Shown here: positions 10,704 through 23,354 of the stretch, one piece after another
How the letters are laid out: the number at the start of each line of letters is the position of its first letter
How positions within the stretch are numbered: position 1 is the stretch's first letter
Assembly: GCF_954871325.1 (NCBI RefSeq)
Contig: NC_088777.1
Coordinates: forward strand, 38,789,366 to 38,853,365
Length of the DNA: 64,000 nucleotides
Source: Gordionus sp. m RMFG-2023
Taxonomy: Eukaryota > Nematomorpha > Gordioida > Chordodea > Parachordodidae
Reading direction: 5' to 3'
Position numbers and translations under genes: made by a program
The notes under the pieces: model-generated
What the model saw: only the letters and a program-made list of their open reading frames with translations
Databases searched by the model: none
Told to the model about the DNA's origin: nothing

Positions 10704-12960
10704 GTTAAAAAAATTTTACGGGAAATAATTAAGAGAAGGTAAATAAGAAAATAGGTAAAAAAGCCCATGTCCTATTAAATACAAGTTTTTATTACTCTTA
10801 TTTAATATTGTGTGAGAATCGAAACATAATAGGATTAAATAAAATAAAAAACACCAATAAAAAGATGATCACTTATAAATAAAACTACTTCTTTATCGAC
10901 ATTTCCAAGACTAATATATCAATATTTGAAGATTTATTATCCATTTGTACCGGAGAACCTATTTATAAAAATTCCACATGTTTACTTTTTTCAATGGAAA
11001 TCCGTCCAATAGAAATCCCTCCTTCTTACGCGCTTTCTTTTTTTAAAACATATTTTATTTAAATTTATTCAATATGCTTCAAGATTATCAAGAGCATGAC
11101 CACCAATACCAGCATGAATACAAGGTATTTTCACAAATTACAATTCATTCCTTTTTAAAATAAATGAGCTAATTTTTATGATTTTTAAAAATTAATTTGA
11201 TATATAATATTTTTCTCTATATATAATTATATCTGTTCATATTTATATTAAAATATAAAAAATTATTAGTATTTAGTATATATAACATACTTAGAGATTT
11301 TAAATTAAAACTCATTTTTTTATTTTAATTATCTACTAGTAATAAATGATAACATTAAATCTATTTTTTAATTTATATTAGACTTAGACATAATTAGAGC
11401 TAAATCCTAAACTAAATAAAAGTTATGTTTAAAATTCCATTCAAACATATGCTTATGTAACTTAATGCTATAACTTTAATAAAGAAATTAAAATATTTTA
11501 CTTATTTTTATCTTCAAAGTATTAAAATAGTGAATAAATCCTAGAGTATTTGAAATTAAAGAAATCAATTTAATCAGAAAAATTAGAATGATTATATGAA
11601 TACAAATTTTTATTTTATAATAATTTAATTTTAATTATTTTAGAATAACAACTTTATGATATTAACAATTTTTCTTTTAGATGATAAACCTTTGTTTTAT
11701 TTCATATGCACATAATTTAAAAATATATAGTAAAAAAAATAATATTATAAAATTTTAAATAAATTATAAAATATACAAACAATTATATAAAAAAAACTAA
11801 TTTAAAAAGGAGAACATATATAAGAAATTTTTATAATGCCATTTGGCTCAACCATATCTAAAATTATTTCCCCTATTTCAGCCTAGCTGGGTAAAAAAAT
11901 TTTTTGGATAGCCTGGACTGTGTTTTTTTACTTTTAGGCCTAGTCCAGATTTTTATAATTTTGATTATAAATTTGCTGTTGTAAATAATTTAACTTATGG
12001 AAGGAAAAGTTAAATAAATGATCCATATTATTATTTTTCAACTAGCTAATTGATATAATTTTCTATTTTAAAAAATTAAACTTGGTTTGTAATTTTTTTA
12101 GGCTTAGCCTAGAATTTTAAAATAATACTATTTACTCTCTAGGCCCCACTGTAGTTTTTGATCATTAGTAATAAAAAATATATCTTCAACTGACTATTGA
12201 TTATTGAAATTGAAAATGGATAATTACTGAATTTTTAAAGCTTCATTAGCAAAAAAATATATGCAATTTGTTTTTATCTTAACTGGATTATCATAATGTA
12301 AAATAAATATGAATGAGATATTTTGGCCAAAAAACGTCTAATTAAATTTAACCTTGTAAATTTTTTTTACTACATTAAAATATATAAATATTTTTTAAAA
12401 TAAATAATAGTTATAAATCAAAAAAAAATATTAAAAAATAAAATATTTTTTAGCCATATTTTTCTCAGTTGTATTCCTGTAAAAAATTTGTATTACCTTA
12501 AAGATGTTTATACAAATCTTAGACTTAACCTAGATTTTCCTGGAGCAGAGGTTGGGGGGGGCTTGTGAATTTTATTGGAAGGAACAAGACTCACTTTTTG
12601 CAGACCTTAAGTAACATTTTTTCCAATCATTATTTATAAATTATTAACTTAGCCTTCAAATGAAGCCTTTAGCGTTGTTTTTAATTAAAAAACATGCGTG
12701 ACAAATCGAATCAGTTTTTTTTAAAAATATTAATTTTAATCAAGGAAATTAAAAAAAAGAAATGTTTATTTTAACTTTTAAAAATTGAAACCCCTTTTAA
12801 ATAATTAACATTTGAGAACTTTTTTTAGTTAATTTTTATCTTTATGGTTTTTCGATATTTTTCCAGATCATTTTCGTAATTTTTTTCTTTCTGAAATAAA
12901 TTGCTAAGGTCACTTTCTTACATATTAGTTTTTTGCATGCAAATTGTAGCATAATATACT
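10704..12960. other. AT-rich intergenic DNA, nothing recognised
   Basis: All six frames are densely closed. No splice-bounded block matched a known family, and apart from homopolymers and one G-tract near 12553 no repeat ends were seen. Confidence 0.4.
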
Positions 12961-12966
12961 ATAAAT

Positions 12967-13258
12967 TAGTGATCTGCATCGGGCCTGATTTTTCAAGCCC
13001 TGCCCGACCCGAAATTTTTTTGACAAAATTTTACCGGCCCAAACCCGAAATTATTTTTAAAAATTTTGCCGACCCGAATTTATTAAAATATAGGAATTAA
13101 TTTTTTTTTTAAATTATTTATACCCAAAATAAAAGATATATATTTCATATGGTGTCTAGTTTCTATAAATAAAATAAAATATTTTTATTTAACAAATTCA
13201 AAAAATTGATAAATTTAGATATATTTAAAAAAATCCAACGCTTGACCCGACTCGGCCC
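12967..13258. repeat. Partial hAT-type MITE, family B
   Basis: The left edge reads TAGTGATCTGCATCGGGC, the same terminus as family B copies at 19733-20149 and 34877-35262. It is followed by the family's alternating GGCCC/GACCC and poly-A/T blocks. The expected opposite end (reverse complement of TAGAGATCTGCAAAG) was not found, so this copy looks truncated or decayed. Confidence 0.55.
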
Positions 13259-13312
13259 TAATTTTATAAAAAATATTTTGACTATTGAAAAATAAAGATG
13301 GGCCTAGTATTG

Positions 13313-13450
13313 CTTTTATTTTAAATTTCTATGGAAAATACTGACCCTATAAACATAATTTTGCGTTTTTATAAATTTGTTTTATTTTTCTGTTTTATTT
13401 TAAATTTCTAGGGAAAAAAACCTACCCTTATAAACATATTTTTTGCGTAT
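13313..13450. repeat. Short tandem duplication, about 82 bp
   Basis: Two successive blocks share TTTTATTTTAAATTTCTA, then a GAAAA run, then AACATA and TTTTGCG. They are an imperfect tandem duplication without coding signs. Confidence 0.6.
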
Positions 13451-13776
13451 TTTTTTTAATGAATTAAATAATTGTATATAAATCAAAATTTCAATTTCCT
13501 CTTTCTATTTGATTTCCTGTTCTTAAATTTATGTTTTAATAATAAAAAGTCAGGGTACTAGCTTCCATATCATATTAGCTAATTTAGAATTTTTATAAAT
13601 TTTAAAATGATAAAAACAATCATCAATCTGTTATCATTGAAATCTTCAAACATTGATAATTTTAGAAAAGTATGAAATAAAATAAAATTACCATCCCCAT
13701 ATTTTAGTGAAATAAGTGTCATTATACAGTAAATGTGGTGAACAATGTAAGATTTTATTCTAATTTAACACACATT

Positions 13777-13987
13777 GAAATTATTTTTCGGGACAAGTAA
13801 AAAAAATTTTGTTCGGGATCAGGCTGGGATTTATTATGCTCCAATTTTGAGCGATAATACACAGATTTCGAGTTCAATGCTGAGCCAATTTTTTGTCTCG
13901 CGCTCCACTGCTGAGCCAATTTTTTCGGCTATAAACTTGGCTAAGCCGTTTTGGAGTCGACTTAAGTGGAGCGATTTTGCATCACTA
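13777..13987. repeat. Possible hAT-type MITE
   Basis: The right edge ends TTGCATCACTA, the usual hAT-like TAGTGATGCA terminus in reverse. The octamers outside the proposed ends, CACACATT (13769-13776) and CACACATA (13988-13995), match at 7 of 8. The interior repeats GAGCCAATTTTTT. The left terminus is too diverged to pair convincingly. An open frame runs through it, but it follows the repeat and I do not call a gene. Confidence 0.4.
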
Positions 13988-14694
13988 CACACATATACGG
14001 ACCTCATTTAATTTCGATATTCTAGGTTACAATCATATTGAGCAATAATTTAAATTACATTTTATTTAATATAACCTTAATAATGGTCCTTTAATTTGAT
14101 ATTGATATATTTATAGAGTAGAAGTTAGTTATGCACCAAAAAACCGGATTTTTTTTAAAGCATGGACCTTTTATATTCCAGGGATTTGTTTACTCTTTAA
14201 ATTTGTTTTCACAACGTTTGCCATACTTTGTTATTCGTAGGTTGCTATCTAATATTATTTCACCTACATTTACTGTCAATTATTAAATTAAGCTTCCAAT
14301 ATATTTATAAAATGTTCAACACATGGGTGTTTTATATACTAGGATCCAAATCACAAGGCCTTAAAGGAAAACAAATTTGCTAAAACCCAACTAAAATATC
14401 ATCAAGTTACTTTTACATAAAATTAATCCTTTTTTGTCCATAAGCTTTTATTGTTATAAAATTATTATTGCAACACAAGCGCCTACTGTTTTCTTTTATA
14501 AATTAAATTTTTTTAACTATATCTATAAGACCCCCTATATAATATATTTCTTCAGATGCTTAACAAAATTTGGAGGCAGGACGTCTTTTTAAACCAATAT
14601 TTTAACCCTCCGGAGGTTCCGGGTCATGAAAATTATCGGCGATAATTTTTAATACCCCCCCCCCCCCTCCATCTTAGATATAACTTTAAATTTA

Positions 14695-15046
14695 CGGTAA
14701 ATTATCTTTTATAAAATTCAAATTCCAACAGCCGTATTCATTTTTTTAATTGATATATTTTGTGTTACAAAATTTAATCATTCAATCTTTTTTTAATTAA
14801 ACCAATTACCATGTATTTGAAATTCCAGCAGCCGTCATCATTTTCATAATTGATAAATTGTATGTTCTTTACCGCACTAAATTTTATTCTCTTCATTATA
14901 AAATTATTAAAAATATTATTTTTGTTATATTTAAAATAAACATTTGAAACGTAAAGATCTGAGAAATATACTTCACTGATTGAAAAATATGCGATTTTGT
15001 GTAAATTTGCGATGGTTGCAAATGATCTGCTGAAATCATAAAGCAA
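14695..15046 (-). other. Open frame with a duplicated segment, no recognised product
   Basis: A 90-codon reverse frame (14774-15046) contains the phrase YENDDGCWNFKY. A degraded second copy of the same DNA follows beyond the stop, at about 14700-14770, with a period of about 108 bp. No family was recognised and there are no flanking gene signals. The likeliest reading is a local duplication in non-coding DNA that happens to be open; a small unknown gene is possible. Confidence 0.2.
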
Positions 15047-15321
15047 TTGAAAGAATTATTTAAAAAATTCTCGAATAAAAGTATGAAGTTAACGAATTTT
15101 ATACTGGACGCTGGAAAAATAAGGAATTTTTGATGACAACTTATATGGCACGGAAAACTAAAAATTAGATCTAAATATTGTTAAGCATAGAGGGTTATGT
15201 CTATATTCCGGAGGACATTAATTATGATGGGGTTAATTTTTTAAAATAAAAACAATAGACACTTGCCAAACAAATTATTTCATATTAGTGAAAGTTAATA
15301 AATTTAAAAAATTCAAATATA

Positions 15322-15929
15322 TAAGTTAGCGACAATGTGTTTTTTCCGGTAATATGTTATTTTTTCAACTTTAAATAATTTTTTGAGCGTGTTTTAAAAA
15401 TTTTGAAAACTGATTTTACCGGAAATGTATTCCATTATGTTTGGAATACCTATCCTATAAATTTCAGACAATTTTTTCATAAACTTTTAAACTTAATATA
15501 ATTTATATTCGATTCCATATATTTTATATAAATTATTAATAATTCAAAGATCAACATTAAAATTGTCTACAATTCATAAGATAGGTTTGTATTTCAAAAG
15601 TGATAGAATGGTAAAATCCAGAGTTGTTAAAAGATACTTTTTAAATGGATCTAGATACAGATACATCTTCTAAAATAATATCTAGATACAGATATTTTAA
15701 TCAAAAATCTATCTAGATACAGATATTTTAATCAAAAATCTATCTAGATACAGATATTTTAATCAAAAATCTATCTAGATACAGATATTTTAATCAAAAA
15801 TCTATCTAGATACAGATACAAACAACTCTGGTAAAGTCCGATTTTTAAATTTATTTAAACGAGCTTAAAAAAGGATTTAAAGATGTAAAAATAACACATT
15901 GTCGGAAAAAACACATTGACGCTAACATA
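15322..15929. repeat. Palindromic TE, family C (TATGTTAGCG ends), copy 1
   Basis: The ends read TAAGTTAGCGACAATGTG on the left and CACATTGACGCTAACATA on the right. The whole unit of about 608 bp is an imperfect palindrome, with AATTTCAGACAATTTTTTC and its neighbours on the left arm. A second copy lies at 17950-18565. No coding region and no certain TSD were seen. A younger hAT MITE (15619-15830) is inserted in it. Confidence 0.65.
15619..15830. repeat. hAT-type MITE with CAGAGTTGTT ends, family D
   Basis: The ends are CAGAGTTGTT and AACAACTCTG. The octamers GTAAAATC (15611-15618) and GTAAAGTC (15831-15838) match at 7 of 8 positions, a clear hAT-type TSD. The interior holds four to five copies of a 31-bp repeat containing TCTAGATACAGATATTTTAA. 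The same TIR and the same ATCTAGATACAGATA subterminal repeats occur in the larger element at 45002-46245, so this is its deleted relative. Confidence 0.85.
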
Positions 15930-17200
15930 TACAGATTAATTTTACTTTTTAAAGGTGCTAGTTATTTCCATACTCTAAAGAGATTCTTAATGATATGCAA
16001 TTGGGTTTTAAAAATTTTCTTTCTAAGGTCGTAAAAACTGATTTCGCAGGTTAGGCCCCCGATTCGTTTTGAAGCGTCTAAATCTTTTCAATGAAATGTT
16101 ATAAGGCAACATGGTTTCCCCGATTTAGGCCTCCATGTCATATATGATACCCATACCCGTGAAAAACATAAAATCTACATCCTGTCTGAAATATTCAATT
16201 ATAGCGTCAGTTAGATCTGATAGTTAAAATACCTACCGCTTTTAGTATATTACTTATGTCCAATTCCTTAAATTACCTTTTAGTTTAACGCCAATCACAT
16301 TGTACATTAGCGTCCGCAGCATAGGGCCACAACATCAACCACGTCGGCCTCACACACATACAATTTATGATCTTAATTTTATTACCGGATCCAAGGATAT
16401 ACGCCTTATTGCCATATACAAGGATATATGCCTTAGTAAAAAAATCTCTCAAATCATGATTAAACCCAAAATTACTTTAAAATTTTTTCGATTCTCAAAT
16501 ATAGTTCATATCTATTTATTAAATGTGAAGCATTTTTTCCAAACGCTTTTTCTACCCTTTCAAAAACCTTATCTCGAGGCAGGGAAACGCGGAGTCATAA
16601 ATTAAAATTTGATTCTTTTCTCTGGTTATTATTAGGGTTGTGCCAATCCACCAATTTTTCACCGATCCGATATTTTCCCATATTATTAAAAATCGATTCG
16701 ATATTTAAATTAATTTTTATTTACAATCTATTTTTGTATCAATGTCATAAAAATATCAATATTTTTTATTTTAAAGAAACCAACTAACTAACTCTTATGA
16801 ATGATTAAGTGTATTTTATTTTTTTTATACCCCAAAAGTTATCAATCTAATTTAAAATATTTTAAACATCTCCATCCGACTTTTAAAAAGGGCTAAATCA
16901 AAATTTTAACCAAATATTATTACCTAAGCCTTGAAATATCACCTAAGTCCAAATCTTTCTGCCATCTGAGGGCAAAATCAATAAGTTTGAGTAATTTACT
17001 CTTGGTCAAAATCTTGTGTTAACCGTTTTTAAAATTGGCTAAATCGGGCCGTTTAGCAACACTAGCTAAATGCGTCTCTTTAGATATTTTAAAATCCTTT
17101 TCTTGTTGCAGATAATATAACAAAAAGTGATTTAGGTTTTAAACTATTTTTTTAAATATTACAACAAATAAATTGTATTTTAGTTCCTTTCATTAATTTA
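15930..17200. other. Intergenic DNA with a decayed MITE
   Basis: No gene was recognised. A degenerate family A MITE occupies about 16865-17062, with a clear right end (GGGCCGTTTAGCAACACTA) and a lost left end. AGGGTTGTGCCAATCC at about 16635 resembles, in reverse, the text at about 22625 and may be one end of another repeat. A 101-codon open frame at 16300-16605 shows nothing familiar. Confidence 0.4.
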
Positions 17201-17949
17201 TTATTATGAAATTTAGTGTTGTTAATTAGTCTAGTTCTTCCCACTACGGCTATGACTAATTTTGTCGACAAATTAACCCATTTAATTGTCTTAGTTGACC
17301 CATTATCAAATTTTTGAGCCGAACTTGTATCACTGTCTAGTCGGAGTTGGGGTAAAAATATAAATTGTATTGTAAACAAAATATTAAACTAAATTATAAA
17401 TGAAATGAGGATATATCATAGAAATATATTTTTAGAATACGCTAAATTATATTCTAGGGACCTATATCAGACCTATATTTTTAGGTCCGACCCAATACGA
17501 GAAAAAATATACTTTTTTTCAGATATTAACCAACCCGAAATATTTTTTTATCAGGAATAAAGGTCCAATTCTATTTTTATTTATTGAATTGGATCAAAAA
17601 AGTAGGGCCTATCTACGATAGTGGAATAACATAATTGATGAATAAAAATATAAAGAAATTTTGATATCATAAAAAAATTTATATAAACATTAGGGGAATT
17701 TAATATTTTGTCGACTCTCATGTCATAATTAAAATTTTGAAACCATGGTCCTTATTATGCTTATCTTCCCATGTAACTTAGGCTTCTCAAATAAGTTAAA
17801 ACTTTGAAAATAAATATTTTTTCCTTGTAATTTTTTTTGTATTAAAAACCTTCCTTTTATACCAGAAATTCTATTTTCACTCGTATATTATATTTCTTAT
17901 TTTAATTTTGATTTTTTGTTGCGCCTTGTGACACCACTAATTTTTTGTA

Positions 17950-18565
17950 TATGTTAGTGTCAATGTATTTTTTCCTGCATATTTTTTCAACTTTAAATCA
18001 TTATTTGAGCAAGTTTTTATAAATTTAAAAATTTGATTTTACTGGAAATATATTTTATCATGTTTGGGATATCTACCCTATAAATTTCAGACAATTTCGG
18101 CATAAATTTTTGAACTTAATATAATTTATATTAGTTCATAGTTTTTTTTATGTAAATTATGAATGACACAGCCAATGGACACAAAGGTTAACGTTAACGG
18201 CAAAATTGCCTACAATCCATAAGATAGGTATTTCTAATAGTGTTGTTAAACGGCTCATTTTGAGCCAATTTTTAAAAACGGCTAATTCAATATTTTATTA
18301 GGAAAAATATTATGCAAGTCTTAAGATTTTGCTCACAGGTGGCACAAAGGTTTGAACATCTATTAACGAATCGAGGCTTAGACAATTTTTTTTGGCTTAA
18401 ATATTGAGTTGGCCGTTTTTAAAAATCGGTTTAAATCGAGCCATTTAACAACACTAATTTCTAAACATTCTGAAATACATTTCCGGTAAAATTAGATTTT
18501 TAATTTTAAAAAGCGTGCTCAATAATGATTTAAAGTTGAAAAAATAACACATTGCCGCTAACATA
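17950..18565. repeat. Palindromic TE, family C, copy 2
   Basis: The ends are TATGTTAGTGTCAATGTA and the reverse complement of TATGTTAGCGGCAATGTG. The sequence matches copy 1 (15322-15929) along both arms, for example TATAAATTTCAGACAATTT. It is interrupted at 18238-18456 by a family A MITE, while copy 1 is interrupted at nearly the same place by a different MITE. The unit is non-coding. Confidence 0.65.
18238..18456. repeat. hAT-type MITE, family A, copy 3
   Basis: This is the best-preserved copy. Its ends are TAGTGTTGTTAAACGGCTC and GAGCCATTTAACAACACTA, it is 219 bp long, and its exact 8-bp TSD ATTTCTAA lies at 18230-18237 and 18457-18464. It sits inside family C copy 2, so it is younger than that element. 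Confidence 0.9.
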
Positions 18566-19732
18566 TTTTATTAAATTATTTTGAAAATAAATAACACACC
18601 CCCCTCCCCCCCGTCTCTTTCTCTCAAAATCTCTTTTTTAAAATAAATTTTACAGTGTGTTTGTGTTTATACATTAATCCGTAATTTAATAGAATTTTTA
18701 TCCATAAATTTTATATCCATTAAACTGAAATTATATCGTTTAAAACCATTTTAATATTTTATTTAGTGTTATTAATCGACTAACTAATGGTTATAGTCGA
18801 AAAATTCGACTAAAACTTTAGCCACAAGTCGACTAACGACTAAAAACTTTATCTAGTTAACTAAGTTGATCTATTTTCGGCTTAGTCGACTAAATCAAAT
18901 TTTTGAGCCTAACCGAACCTGCATCACTGTATAGTCGGGGTTAGTGATGTTAATTAGTCTAGCTCTTCCGACACTTGAGATATCAGGGAAAATAATCCAT
19001 AGAAAAGGGACAATTTCCATATTTATTCGCTTCTTGTTTTTTTTAAAAAAAATTTGTAAACGTATTAAATTAAAATTTAAATGTGGATGGAAAAGGGATG
19101 ATTATCATAATTGTTATTTTTAAGCTTTTTCGAATTTTTTTGCTGAAACAAGCTGGTTTTAAAAAGTGCGAGTGGACTGACGGGTTAAAAAAATTTTAAC
19201 GGGCAGGTTAAAAAAAATTTTGAGGTGTTATCGTCTGGAGAAATTAATGAGATAATAAAACTTGTTGGATTTGATTTGCATAGAAGAATATAACATCGAC
19301 GTGGATAAAAATATGATTTCACCCGTTTTTCTAAAATCATAGAAATTAAATTTTAAATGCAATGTTTGAAATAGGTGTTCACGTCAAAATTAAAGCACAA
19401 CAGAAGGGTAGATGAGGCTGTTAGAGAGGAGAGAACAGTATTTAATGACAAAAATTTAAATCTTAGAGTAAGGAGATTTTAGCATGACTATAGGCTACTT
19501 ACTTTATTTTAAAATTTATGAACAATTTATTTAAATTTCATTACTTTTAAAAAATTTATTATAATGGTCTCACTTATTTATATAAAGATCTCACTTGAGG
19601 AAGAGGATATACTTTGATATTCAACTTTTGTGGAAACGGCAATAAATAGATTTGCCAATGCTACCAAAAGTTAGAAAAATATTGGCAATTCTATTATAGG
19701 AAGGTATTAAACAAATAGGAACGTATTTGAAC

Positions 19733-20149
19733 TAGAGATCTGCAAAGTTAGGCCCGGCCCGAGTCTGTCCTGGCCCGAACGGGCTGGGCTTGGGCCTAAT
19801 TCTATTTAAAATAATCGGGTTCAGGCCGGGCCTAATATTTTTAAAAAAAATCGAACCGGGCCGGGTCGGGAAATTCTTTTAAATATGTCTCTATTTATCA
19901 ATTTTTTATTGAATTTTTTATTTAAAATAAAAATATTGGATTTTATTTATTGAAACTAAACGACATATAACATATGCCTTTTATTTTGAGTAATTATAAA
20001 AATTAATTTCTATATTTAAATAAATTCGGGCCAGGCTGAGTCGGTAAATTTTTCTTAAAAAAATTTCTGGTTCGGGTCGGGCAGCAAAACTTTTTAAAAA
20101 AATTTTGGTCAGGCCGGGCTTGAAAAATTAGGCCCGATGCAAATCACTA
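19733..20149. repeat. hAT-type MITE, family B, copy 1
   Basis: The ends are TAGAGATCTGCAAAGTTAGG and the reverse complement of TAGTGATTTGCATCGGGCC. The octamers ATTTGAAC (19725-19732) and ATTTAAAC (20150-20157) match at 7 of 8. The 417-bp interior alternates GGGCC-rich and A/T-rich blocks and is very similar to the copy at 34877-35262. It has no coding capacity. Confidence 0.85.
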
Positions 20150-20359
20150 ATTTAAACCCAAAAATGTGGATTCATTATTATTTTTGCATTGTAATTACAA
20201 ATAATATCAATAAATAATAATTTTATATTATAAATATTTTATTTATTTAAAATGCGCGTTTACTATATAAAAAATATAAAGGAAAAAATGTATAGATTTA
20301 TATTACATAATATCATTTTAAAAGTTCGATGTCCCAGCAATCAATGAATAAACATTTCT

Positions 20360-21170
20360 TCAAGGTGATGGATGAAAAACCGTTTCGTTTTTTTCATACA
20401 TTCCACCGCCTTGCTAAAAATTCTTTCACCTGCAACACTCTTAGTTTGTGTCTCTGGCCATTAAAGATAAATTTGGGTATATTTTGCTATTTTTAAGTCA
20501 CCAATCGAGTACATTGGTTAACGGGCTAGCTATGTACTCTTTTAAATATAAATCTATTCATCTGTTATAGGATCTGAATATTCATAAACACTCCTAAATA
20601 ATCAAGACAAATATATAACTATGTAATCATATTTACCTTCTTTGTTTATTATGTTTACGCACTGAATACGGTATATCTTCATTATAAAGCTCATAGAAAT
20701 CGTACACTGACGACCCGTACATTATACTGTTATATTTCGTATATAACGTTTGGAAATGTATGAAATAATCAACATTATTTATGGATTTGGGCAAAAACAT
20801 TTTCTTTGTCTTTGGGTTTAACAAACACGATATAGTTTGAAAGAGAATTCATATATTCCATATATATTTTGACTTTTTTAACATTACACCAGCAGCATTT
20901 TTCAATATTTCGTTGCCATTATTTTCATTAACTTCTTCTAATGTTTTAACAATTTCATCTATAAATAAAACTGCCGACCCAATTGTTGTATTTGTATCTG
21001 AAAAAATTTATTGGGTAATTTTATAGAATGGTTTCAAATTTTTTTTAATATCTATTAAATATTGGGCCTCTTCATTATTTATAAAAATTTGGTTGTCAGG
21101 AAGGCTTCCTTTCTTGCCTAAATTATTTACCGCTTTATTCTATAAAAAAATAATATAATGAGGTTAGTTA
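20360..21170 (-). pseudogene. hAT transposase remnant
   Basis: Read on the - strand, the region gives fragments in family order. First comes LKPFYKIT with nearby SAVLFIDEIVKTLEE, like the region before the hAT C-terminus. Next is a 63-codon open stretch at 20633-20824. Last is SVAGERIFSKAVECMKK, matching the hAT C-terminal dimerisation motif (usually a SERxFS core). Stops and frame changes separate these pieces, so it is not functional. It occupies the left arm and centre of the inverted repeat in the 17214-22482 element and was probably its own transposase. Confidence 0.65.
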
Positions 21171-23179
21171 TTACTTTGTTCAAAGAAAAGGTATCTGGCC
21201 AAATTTATAAATAATGCTGATTATTTCAAAAATTTCCAAACGTTATATACGAAATAACAATACAATGTCCGGGTCGTCAGTGTTCTATTTCAAAGAGCCT
21301 GATAATGAAGCCATACCTTATACATAATACATTAAGAAGGTAAATATGATTACAAAGTTATATATTTGACTGGATTATTTAGGGCTATTTACGAACAAAT
21401 CCTATAACAGATGAAATATATTTAAAAGAGTAAATAGCTAGCCCGTTAACCAGTGTTCTCGAATGTGGCTTAAAAATAGCAAAATATAACCAAATTTATC
21501 TTTAATGGCCAGAGACCTTTTGGCCCAGCAAACTAAGAGTGTTGCAAATGATATCATGTTAACATTTTTTAAATCTATACATTTTTTTCTCTATATTTTT
21601 TGTATAGAAAAAGCGCATTTTTAAATATTTATAATATAAAATTATATTTATTAATATTATTTGTAATAATGAATCCAATTTTCTGGGTTCATATACGTTT
21701 CTATTTGTTTTTAATACTTTCCTATATAGAATTACCAATGGTAAATCATTTTATTGCCGCTTCCACAAAAGTTGAATATCAGTTAAGTATATCCTCTTCC
21801 TCGAGTGAGATCTTTATATAAATAAGTGAGACCATTAATAGTAAATTTTTAAAAAGTAATGAAATTTAAATAAATTGTTTATAAATTTTAAAATAACTAA
21901 GTAACCTATAATCTTGCTAAATTATACAAATCAATCTCCTTACTTAATAGTTAGATGGTTTGTTCTGTCATTAAATACTGTTCTCTCCTCTCTAACAACT
22001 TCATTACCACTCTGTTATGATTTAATTTTGACCTTGAATGCCAGCTATTTCAAACATTATATTTAAAATTTAATAAATGAATTTTCTTTGCTTTTGGAAA
22101 ACGGGTGAAATCTTATTTTTATCTATGTCGATGTTATATTATACCATGCAAATCAAATCCAACAAGTTTTTTTATCTCATTAATTTTTCCCAACGATAAC
22201 ATTGACAACAATTATCGGTACTTTGGTATTAAAAATGTTAAAAAAATTTTTAGCCCGCCTATTGTTAAATTTTTCTTAACCCGTCCACTCGCACTTTTAA
22301 AATTATTTAGCTAGTTCGCCCAATTAGATGGACGGGCGTGGGTTAAAACCAGCTCGTTTTAGCAAAAAAATTATTCGTTTAAGTCGACTAATTAGTTGAT
22401 AAAGTTTTTCGTAAAATTTTTCTACTATACCTATTAGTTAGTCGTCTGTTAGTCTACTAAATCTAGTCGATTAACAACAATAATGAAATTATTTGTAAAA
22501 GTTATATGAAAATACAATCATAAAATAACCTAAAACAATATAAATCGGTTTTTTAAAAAATATCGGCCCGATCCGATATTTTAAAAACGCTAAATATCGG
22601 TGCTGTTCCGATATTTGATATCAGCACAGCCCTAATTATTTGATATTATCAATATATAAATTTTAAAAAAAATTCTGAGAGCGGGTTAAATTGCTGGTTG
22701 ATTTGATATGAAATTCATTCATTATTTTATATATTAGACCCTAAATAAGATTGCCATTTTTTCATCAGGGATCCAATCCGTAATGAATTTAGGTGCTGAT
22801 TAGGATAAAATAGGTCTTAGATTTAGGTTAGGCTGTTAAAAAATTATCAATTCGAATTGAACTTCTGGAAACCGATTCGAATTTCTAGAATCCGATTCTA
22901 ACTTTCATAGATTATTTTTCAATTTTATCTCTAAAACATACATAAAGCAACAACATTTATTTTATTATAATGCACAAACGAATATAATTGACGCCGAACA
23001 ACTAAAATTCCAAGATCGTCTATTAAATTATAACAAAATTTTATATTGTTTAGAACATTTCTATAAACTAATTTGGCTATTGGTGGCTGATACTGGGAAA
23101 TCACAATTGATTGATACCAAAAACAGTTGAAATATCAAATGTTCAAACCAGTTCAGGGACTCTTTTGGAGGTTTAAGTT

Positions 23180-23282
23180 AGGGTAACAAAAAATTTGACA
23201 GTTTAGGTTCATTAAATAATAGCGGTGGTTTAGATTCGGTATGGGTCCCTACTGAAAACTATCCCTTTATTTCTAAGCAAAA
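23180..23282 (+). other. Possible upstream exon of the SAMHD1-like gene
   Basis: An open stretch ends in phase 0 at AAA followed by GTATTA, a usable donor 72 bp before the first certain exon. It reads SVWVPTENYPFISKQK at its end, which would place a lysine before VFND as in human SAMHD1 (K116-V117). The rest does not resemble the family and an in-frame stop lies just upstream, so the match could be chance. Confidence 0.2.
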
Positions 23283-23354
23283 AGTATTAGCTAATCTATA
23301 TTAAATCCAACTTATTTTTGGATATCATTCTCAGTTTTATATTTTTTTTAATAG

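Larger units (their letters stand above)
19120..22390. repeat. Long imperfect inverted repeat, arms over 1 kb
   Basis: The left arm (about 19120-20800) and right arm (about 21190-22390) are imperfect reverse complements. Pairs include TAGAGAGGAGAGAACAGTA on the left with TACTGTTCTCTCCTCTCTA on the right, and GTTAACGGGCTAGCTA with TAGCTAGCCCGTTAAC. The spacer is about 390 bp. The 417-bp MITE at 19733-20149 is present only in the left arm, so it inserted after the duplication. Such a structure could form a very long hairpin in RNA or single-stranded DNA. Confidence 0.85.
17214..22482. mobile_element. hAT element with a 3-kb internal inverted repeat and nested MITEs
   Basis: The left end TAGTGTTGTTAATTAGTC and the right end (reverse complement of TATTGTTGTTAATCGACTA) are flanked by an exact 8-bp TSD, ATGAAATT, at 17206-17213 and 22483-22490. 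Inside, 19120-20800 pairs with 21190-22390 as a long imperfect inverted repeat. A decayed hAT transposase reads on the - strand through the left arm and the centre. Nested within are the family C copy 17950-18565 (itself holding a MITE) and the family B MITE 19733-20149. A second TAGTGTTATTAATCGAC terminus at 18764 is an alternative left end, but its flanking octamer fits the right side poorly (5 of 8). Confidence 0.6.

Noticed and set aside
16635-22640. A 6-kb element bounded by AGGGTTGTGCC and GCACAGCCCT
   Set aside because: The termini and subterminal CCGATCCGATATT words match, but no flanking octamer duplication could be aligned. They may be ends of separate copies.
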